A stretch of 64,000 nt of DNA from Isoetes taiwanensis (taxonomy: Eukaryota > Streptophyta > Lycopodiopsida > Isoetales > Isoetaceae), in assembly GCA_021234155.1 (NCBI GenBank), contig JAJEKV010000018.1, positions 18,496,583 through 18,560,582 on the forward strand. The letters are read 5' to 3'. Below are positions 57,756 to 64,000 of this stretch, piece by piece (the stretch's first letter is position 1; each line of letters begins with the position of its first letter). A program made the position numbers and the translations under genes. A model generated the notes under the pieces. The model did not search any database. It was not told the origin of the DNA and worked only from the letters and a program-made list of their open reading frames with translations.

Positions 57756-58493
57756 CTATGCTTTTATGTGGCCGAACTCCTCACACCCGTAACACTGGAT
57801 TTGTGCTCTTCCTCTTTCTCGGCTTCTACCTCGTCCCCGACCTCTTTCCCCTGTATATAAAACAGTTGGATGTTCTTCCGTACGGACAGATTTCTCCCTC
57901 ACACTTGCTGCTGCAATTTTCTCTTGCTCCATTTCCGTTCTAATTGCTTCCACAGCTTTATCAAACATAGGCGAAGTGCGCCTAACTAACACAGCTAAAT
58001 CCTTGTAAGAATCATGAAAAGCTCTTGTTAAAAGCTAAATCCCCGGCTCCCTCCCAATCGTGGAATAATAAACGTAACTCGTCACGTCACCATGTTTCTC
58101 AAACTACAAGCTGCGTAACTGCATCTCCAGCACTCCAATTTGTGATGAAGTCTTCGCTTCATACCTTTCAAGAAGGTATTTCCACATTTTGGCAGGAGTC
58201 TTGTGTTGAATTTCAAGCACTATGTCTCCTCCCAATTTCGCCATAATGATCGCCTTAGCAATCTCTTCCTTCTCATCTTCAGGTGTCTCTTCTCTCTTCC
58301 CTTCTTCCGATCCAGAGGCTTCTTTCTTTATTTTAATTGGTGTCACAGCCGATTTTCCCTTGGATACGAGCTCCCATAACTTATCCACCTTGAGGGCCTG
58401 TGTGATCATGGCTTTCCAGAGCTGAAAACCAGCTTCATCTCCTTCAAAAACTTTGGTGTTACTTAGATATGTTAAGGCAAGCCTGTTGGCCAT
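57756..58493 (-). pseudogene. copia gag with zinc knuckle
   Basis: The start is MANRLALTYLSNTKVFEGDE at 58493, shortly after the primer site. The capsid part (FQLWKAMITQALKVDKLWEL, IVLEIQHKTPAKMWKYLLER, YEAKTSSQIGVLEMQLRSL) ends at a stop at 58104. A second frame (57756-57992) has RGRGRGRSRERGRAQIQCYG with a C-x2-C-x4-H zinc-knuckle start. Confidence 0.8.
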
Positions 58494-58500
58494 GAATCTG

Positions 58501-58512
58501 GCTCTGATACCA
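58501..58512 (-). other. primer binding site (initiator-Met tRNA)
   Basis: Minus-strand TGGTATCAGAGC, one base after the 5' LTR end; the standard copia primer site complementary to initiator methionine tRNA. Confidence 0.9.
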
Positions 58513-58513
58513 C

Positions 58514-58979
58514 TGATAATAATTTGTGAATGGGACTCCTTCAGGAACTTCTCTGATAACCCAAACTGGCCTCTGAACAAGGCCCCTCCTGTGGCTGCTC
58601 CGACAGCCCAAGCTTCTCCATTGATGGCCTCACCTGCTGCAAACACCCAGATTGGTTTAGCAGGTCACTGCAATCACCTAGCCAAGCCGGTCTCCTGCAA
58701 ACACACAGCGGATCAAAAAATGGTCTGAACTGTGTTCTTCCAAACCTGCAGACGAACTCAATCTGTTCGCCTCCTCCTCCTACGCTGAGCAACCGGCCAC
58801 CAGACAACCAATCGACCTTCTTTCTGTAAGTCTTGATTTGGCTCCACTTCTCTGTTCGTCTGCATCGATTCAACCTCTCCCCTTTATTATCTTCACCTGA
58901 ACTGCCGCTTTCCAAAGCGTGTGTGTATGGAGCAATCATGTCATGACACGTGTACAGTGTACAGGCTGTAATTCCATCA
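58514..58979 (-). repeat. 5' LTR of the exon-inserted copia element (466 bp)
   Basis: Identical in length to 52518-52983 and nearly identical in sequence. On the minus strand it runs from TGATGGAATT to TTATTATCA. Confidence 0.92.
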
Positions 58980-58984
58980 CAGTC

Positions 58985-59540
58985 CCTTCTGGAGATTTCT
59001 CTTTCTGAACTACATCCTTAGTGACTGTAGAGTGCTTTAGGATCTTCAGCACGTTGGACGTAAAGTTCCCAGTGTTGAACAGCTTCTCCCTCACCCTGGA
59101 AATCTCCATTCTGAGCTCCCTAGATGTCAGGGTTCCGGCCTCCTTCATCCCTTCCAGATCCTTCCAGCCAAGGTTCTGATAATTTAAAGGCGCCGGCCTT
59201 TTGTCGGTCCCCTTGGCCTTGCTCATTGAAGTGGAAGAATAATTGGACACAGATAACTTCTTCGTGTAATAGAACTTACCCTTCAGGCAATCTTCCACAT
59301 ACAATGTGAGATGTTTCGAATCTGGCGCAGAAACAGAGAGCACCATACCGATCTTCTTGTACTTGTCGCCGGAACTCTTTTTATCCCTTTGCCACAGGAA
59401 AAGATCTTTCTCCTTCCCACAGATATGAACTTCAACATACCACCAGGAATCTGCGGGTGTTTCAAGTAGCTCTGTCTCCAATCCTTCGATAACGAAGAAT
59501 GGAGTTCTAGCAGTGATCACTAGCGTCTCTGCCGTAAATG
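58985..59540 (-). pseudogene. exon of the broken gene, 5' half (N-terminal region, unrecognised)
   Basis: Begins after a CTTGCAG acceptor (59541-59542). The frame reads TAETLVITARTPFFVIEGLE, ADSWWYVEVHICGKEKDLFL, KKIGMVLSVSAPDSKHLTLY, LNYQNLGWKDLEGMKEAG and ends KEKSPEGT at the copia junction, staying open throughout. I do not recognise the domain; Trp/Tyr-rich beta strands suggest a globular domain. Removing the copia element with one duplication joins it in frame to the DGQH half, so the insertion hit a coding exon. Confidence 0.6.
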
Positions 59541-59601
59541 CTGCAAGACAAGAAGATGAATCAGAAAAGGTCGATGAATCGAATAAACATTGAGAACTTA
59601 C

Positions 59602-59683
59602 CTGGAGTCCCTGTCTTTCTTTTCTAGGTTCCGCTAGAACCCGCATCTGCTCTGGCGGCCTGCTTCTTCGATGGAGTTGTCAT
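59602..59683 (-). pseudogene. first exon of the broken gene with in-frame stop
   Basis: Starts MTTPSKKQAARADAGSSGT, then TAG, then KRKTGTP to an AG|GTAAGT donor at 59601. Phase (one extra G) joins precisely to the next exon. The TAG at codon 20 is the only break in this half. Start choice: the nearest ATG upstream in this frame with no earlier in-frame exon evidence; an upstream in-frame extension exists to 59818 and cannot be excluded. Confidence 0.55.
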
Positions 59684-62600
59684 CTCAGTGTGCCCCCGCA
59701 TCCGCTTGCACAAGGCACCCAAAATTAAAAAAACTACATGGTTTTTTCCTTGGTTATGACTAGAAAACCATTCTATAAAACCAATGGGTGTTTGTGGGTT
59801 GATATCATTAAAAACCATATGTGGCTAAACTAATGGGTTCTCTTGTTAGGTTTGTTAGGGTGGTATTATGGCATGGTAATCGCAGATGGCCTTTTAGTAG
59901 AGTTTGTCAAAGTGGTATTACATATTGGTAAATGAATGTGGTATACTTATAGTGTTTAAGTGTACGGTTTGTCCATGTGGTATAACATTATAGTTGTGGA
60001 TGTGGTTTAATGTAGTGCTTGTTTCGGGTGATTTTATAATGTGGTTGGCTATTGTGATTTTATAATGTGGTTGGCTATTGTAGTACTGCATGGCTAAATG
60101 TCATGGTAAAGCCAATGTGCACAGTTTTATTTTGCATTAGCTATATGATTCTCATTTATAAACCACTATGATTCTCATTTATAAACCAATAATGGTATGC
60201 TGTTTGAAGCATTCCAAGTTTTTAAGTATAAAACTATTAAGGACCGTGGATGGTTTCTTATGCATACAAGTAATGGTCTGTTGTTTGAAGCATTTCAAGT
60301 ATAGAAGACTAAAACTATTAAGGACCGTGTATGGTTTCTTATGTATAGTAGTACTTTTTACTGTTAATTCACTGTATCTGGTTTCCTCAATAGCCAAAAA
60401 AGAATAGGGAGCAAGGGGATTTGAACCCCAGCCATTTCCGAAACTCATGAACAATGATAATTTTATTTCCCCAAATATGTAGAAAACTAATTTAGATCTA
60501 ACATCTACAGCAAAGCAAAAGGTAAACATCTAGTATAGGAGGAAAGTGACGACCTTGCAATACTCACGTACTCACCTCGTGCATGTGAGAGAAAGAAATA
60601 AAGCACTTCCAGACATAAAGTGATGACCTTTAAGTTTCCAAAAAGGCCCTCTAGCATGCAAGTATTGATCAGAATTAAGTTCTGTATTTAAACAATTTAC
60701 TGAATTTATAATTCTAGCAATGCAGACCGGACTTTTATATCCTTCTTAATCGAAGATGGGCGCCATAGCCAGAACTTGATTCTCTGTTAAAAAATAAGGG
60801 ACAAAATATCTGTCAAATCAAAGGAATGGAAAAGGCAAAATGACAAATTGCTAAGAAATATTGGAATGCTCACGAGGAATAACATTCGCGGAAGGAGTTC
60901 CAAAAGCCACACATAAAAGCAAACCTTCTCAGGCCAGAAAGAAACGCCTCAGCACAAACAAATCGCCATAGCTGCTGGATTCAATATTGGCTCCTATGCA
61001 ATGACAAGAAAAGGGGCAAGCCAGCCATGACCAGATACTAGATTTTAAAAACTGGAAAGAACCTTTGATAAACTAGTAGCTTTGGCAAAAGATCGCTGGA
61101 ATGGCTTCCTAGGAAATTAACCTGTATTTGGGAAGAAGGGGATGGATGTAATAAACCAAATAGAGTTTAAAGAATCTTATTTGCCATCACCATACAGTGG
61201 CTTATTGGAATCTGGAAATCGTAATCTCATTCCTTTGCAGAAATTTTGACAGATAAGAATTTTACCTGTGCTGATCGCCCGGATTCTGCCACAGCCAAAC
61301 TTTGTGCTACATTCGGCGAAGCAACAGATCTGAATCAGTCTGGGCTATGGAAATTGAAGAATTCACCAGCAGATAAACAATTCATCAACAGATCACCATG
61401 CACACCAAATCAGCTACCTGCTTATTAGTCACAGCCACCATAGTGCAAGGTAAGAGTTGAGAGCAGCTCTCGAGTTGTCTTCCAGTCACATCTGGAAGAG
61501 AGAATCAAGAAGCCAACAAGATCCAACAAGAAGGGGTTCAAGCTTGGTACAACAAGTAGCCACCATCATGCTTCCACTGCCCATTCTTGGCACCATCATT
61601 ATAAAGCAGTCTTCAAAACAAAGGAGTCCAAGCTTGGCAGAAATGAGAAGCCACAATCATGCCCCCGCTGCTGCTCTTGGCACTGCCATTTGCAATCCAA
61701 AGCTATCACTCAGACACAAACTGGCATTGACACTTCCAAGATCACCAAGTACCTCTCCGTGCAAGCATCAAAGCTCCACTGTTGTTTCTGATACTAAAAT
61801 CAGTTTGCTGGTACATACCAATTGTACATCTTTGAGACTTACATGAAAACAAAATTGCTGAAGTTTACAACTGTTACATGTTATAGTAACTAGAAGTCGG
61901 GTCATCCATACTGTTATAGTCACCAAATGTGTCAAAGAGTAAGAATCCAGCGAATGAAATTTGAGCAATACAAATGGTAATTGAATGGTAACAAGGAATG
62001 AGTGTATGTGCTGGAGTAAGCTCATGTAGTATTGGTAAGAGACAGTTGAGTGATAGAAAATATGAAGGCACATCTGATATAGACAACAAGAGAAGCACAA
62101 AAGCAGATCAAGGTAAGCAAGGCGTACTATACACAGAAGGAGAACAAAGGTGAAGATACATAAATGGAAAAGATTGTATAACTTTAGAGGCCGTCATAGG
62201 AGGAAAATGCCAGAATATTTTACCAGTGCATCATGGTTTCAAGAAACTAGCAGTATCTTCTAGAGGGATTGCTTCACTTCAGAGGTGACAAGTCATCCAA
62301 ATGATGAATGTGACTGCATTGCCATATCAAAATGCTTTCTGAGAACCATAGAACACAGCACTTGCACATTCTTTGTTTCGTACCTGAAGAATAGTGTGAT
62401 CAAATAAGTTGGGCACAGCCCAAAGGTGCAAGCATACACACCCTGTGCACAAGATAGATAGGACCAGCATGTAGGGCCAAGAACTAGCCCCATAGATAAC
62501 TCCCAAATAAAGCATCCTTACATATTAGTCCGTCATATACTGCATTCCAAATGTAAATTAGCCACCCATGATAAATATGCCTACTGATTTAGTGCCGATT

Positions 62601-63094
62601 TGTTTTGCAGTATATGCCACTGCAATATCTTCAAAAGAAAAAGATTTCTAGCAAATTACAATGTTGTTGAAGACAAAGCACATGAACTCATATCTGATCA
62701 AAAGTAGCTTCAAAAGTAGCTATCTTAAGCATGGCCATAACCATGCCAGGGATCTTGATCTATTCTCATACTGCATTTGGTTCCCATTTGTCTAGATAAA
62801 TATGAAAAGAGGAAGGGACAAGAGGAAGAAAATCAAGAAAAGATAGAGACCTGGAACAAATCACATGGGTCAACAAGAAAATAGTAGAAAAGAAGCAATG
62901 GCTGTGAGATATGTGAGTAGGAAGGAACTAGACTAACAGAATGAGACAGAGAGTTGCTCCAACTAGAACATTCAGATGAGATCACAAATTAAGCCCAAAC
63001 AGTCTTTTTATGGAACTAGAGCCCAATGGCATTAGATGGAAACGAAAATACAAGAGCCAAAAGGCAGCAACGAATGGGTCATTTAACAATTTGA
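59684..63094. other. non-coding 3.4 kb with local duplications
   Basis: Direct duplications: TTTTATAATGTGGTTGGCTA twice (60032-60082), ATGATTCTCATTTATAAACCA twice (60145-60190), and a ~80 bp block ending TTAAGGACCGTG(G/T)ATGG (60196-60345). At 61555-61690 an imperfect duplicated block (CCA(C/T)(A/C)ATCATGC...CTTGGCAC) occurs. No gene recognised. Confidence 0.4.
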
Positions 63095-63232
63095 TCAGAG
63101 CCTAACCGATGGAAATAGAGAAGGAGGGCGCCTCTTCCTCCATAGCCACAAGGAAAAGAGGAAGAATAAGAAGAAGAGCAGTTCAGCTTCAGATCCGGCG
63201 CCGCCCTTCATCATGGAGACGATTTCCTCCAT
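63095..63232 (-). CDS. possible first exon or small ORF with a membrane segment (45 codons)
   Basis: The minus-strand frame starts MEEIVSMMKGGAGSEA, followed by a strongly hydrophobic run (LLFFLFFLFSLWLW) and a basic RKRR end, typical of an N-terminal signal anchor. It ends at TGA (63095-63097), or could splice at the GGTTAGG just before. Upstream lies an AAACCCTAA telo-box-like sequence (63273-63281, plus), common near plant transcription starts. The opposite strand has a 101-codon Arg-rich frame over the same bases. Neither has downstream exons that I can identify. Confidence 0.25.
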   Translation of the reverse strand: MEEIVSMMKGGAGSEAELLFFLFFLFSLWLWRKRRPPSLFPSVRL

Positions 63233-64000
63233 CTCTGCCGCTGCCGCCGTTGCACCAAAACATCAGAAAGAAAAACCCTAACCTAATACGAAAAAACGTT
63301 TTAACCTATTGGCAAAATCGAAAATTACCCTACTACCATAAATATTTCCGTCATTTCCCCCTGGCTCCAGCTAATTTTCCGTCCAAAAAAATTTCACCCG
63401 TTAGATTTCCGTGAAATCTAAAAATAAAAAAGGAAGGGGATCCGACTATTTTAATAATAAGGTGTTTTTTTTTAATATTTTAACGGATGCTTACAATGGT
63501 TCCTCGGAATTTCCCGAACCCTAGTCTGTATAAGTATTTTACTTTAGCGCCATAAATAAGACACTTGGGTTACCTGAAAAGCCATCTGAATCGCCAAGCT
63601 TCCTACAGTTTAAGTAGAACACCGAACAAAGCAAAAATTAGGGGTAAAAATGACCTGGGCTTGCCGGATGAATCTGAGAAAGATTGCCAGGATAGCATTG
63701 CGCCATAGCTACAGCTATTCTTGCAAATAAGGGGCCAGAAGAACTGGGTCTCGAGGAAGCCTCATATGCAGATAAGGAGAGGCATGCCTTCGTGCATCGA
63801 GCTTCCAAGTCGAATCTGGTTGAACAGGAAAATGCTTTACTTTAGGCGCTTCCAAGTCGAATCTGGTTGAACAGGAAAATGCTTTACTTTAGGCACCATA
63901 GCTATGGTGCATCTGTTATCAAAAAAGTAAAAGACCGAAGCATTAACGTTGGAGCCATTTAAGGAGACAGGTGTGCACATTCGAAATTGCCTTGCCTCCG
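63233..64000. other. non-coding end of window with a tandem duplication
   Basis: A 47 bp block (GCTTCCAAGTCGAATCTGGT onward to CTTTACTTTAGG) is repeated in tandem at about 63803-63894. No gene recognised. Confidence 0.5.

Larger units (their letters stand above)
52513..58984 (-). mobile_element. complete-length Ty1/copia element inserted in an exon (6462 bp)
   Basis: Element 52518-58979, coding on the minus strand. Both LTRs are 466 bp (52518-52983 and 58514-58979), with TG...CA ends. The primer site TGGTATCAGAGC (58501-58512, minus) complements initiator-Met tRNA, and a GAGGGGGAGAA polypurine tract lies beside the 3' LTR. Target duplication is CTGTC (52513-52517) / CAGTC (58980-58984), one mismatch. 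The order gag, integrase, RT, RNase H fits copia. Frames are heavily broken, and a 1.3 kb hAT-type element interrupts the integrase region. Confidence 0.92.

Noticed and set aside
60405-60432. tRNA 3' half on the minus strand (GGGGTTCAAATCCCC T-arm followed by TTGCTCCC)
   Set aside because: No matching GGAGCAA acceptor strand, D-arm or anticodon stem upstream within 60-100 bases; chance or a pseudogene fragment at best.
61457-61846. Plus-strand 129-codon frame
   Set aside because: Built on an imperfect local duplication; composition not protein-like and no recognisable domain.
63109-63414. Plus-strand Arg-rich 101-codon frame
   Set aside because: Overlaps the minus-strand candidate and a telo-box-like sequence; low-complexity composition, no motif.

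Overview
The window is nuclear DNA of a land plant. It is AT-rich and intron-bearing, with long non-coding stretches, Ty1/copia and Ty3/gypsy retrotransposons, hAT- and Mutator-type non-autonomous DNA elements, and many broken pieces of plant PPR (pentatricopeptide, E/DYW class) genes. The style of the PPR remnants and the size of the repeat fraction suggest a seed-free vascular plant such as a fern, but nothing in the sequence proves this. Only one gene reads as fully intact: a five-exon, 314-residue DEK_C plus double-SWIB/MDM2 protein on the minus strand at 32.26-34.02 kb. Most other protein-like sequence is decayed.

Layout. At 1.0-1.4 kb there is a histone H3-like remnant. At 1.7-6.7 kb, two mutually inverted arrays of short degenerate repeats, one beginning CACTAC, flank a remnant of a DUF707-family gene (possible CACTA-type element). 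From 8.5 to 20.6 kb, a DnaJ C-terminal remnant leads into five direct tandem copies of a ~1.8 kb unit made of PPR and DnaJ fragments. Copy 1 is split by ~2.9 kb holding a 457 bp element with ~121 bp inverted arms, a second PPR remnant (E/E+ end) and an ABCG-transporter scrap. Another PPR remnant sits at 21.0-21.8 kb, a polypurine tract at 22.2-22.5 kb, and a tandem array of ~30 bp palindromes at 24.7-25.2 kb. A gag remnant lies at 25.8-26.0 kb and a Mutator-like MITE with a perfect 9 bp target duplication at 28.25-28.91 kb. After the SWIB gene come about 5.9 kb without recognisable genes.

From 40.03 to 48.10 kb lies a copia element bounded by a 5 bp duplication (AAGTT). Its 5' LTR end, leader, gag and protease are replaced by a gypsy gag-protease segment, and its 3' LTR carries a 237 bp hAT MITE with an 8 bp duplication.

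From 49.04 to 59.68 kb (minus strand) runs a broken multi-exon gene. It combines an unrecognised N-terminal region, a segment with a DGQH motif (possibly ParB/Srx-like) and a C-terminal FCP1/HAD-like phosphatase domain whose expected first Asp is Asn. One exon is split by a complete 6.46 kb copia element with equal-length 466 bp LTRs and an initiator-Met primer site, and that element is itself interrupted by a 1.3 kb hAT-type element. The same palindrome family as at 24.7 kb occupies the gene's introns and 3' flank. The last 4 kb hold little beyond local duplications and one weak first-exon candidate.

The strongest candidates for something undescribed are the palindrome family, whose central bases differ between copies yet stay self-complementary, and the DGQH + FCP1-like gene family that carries it.
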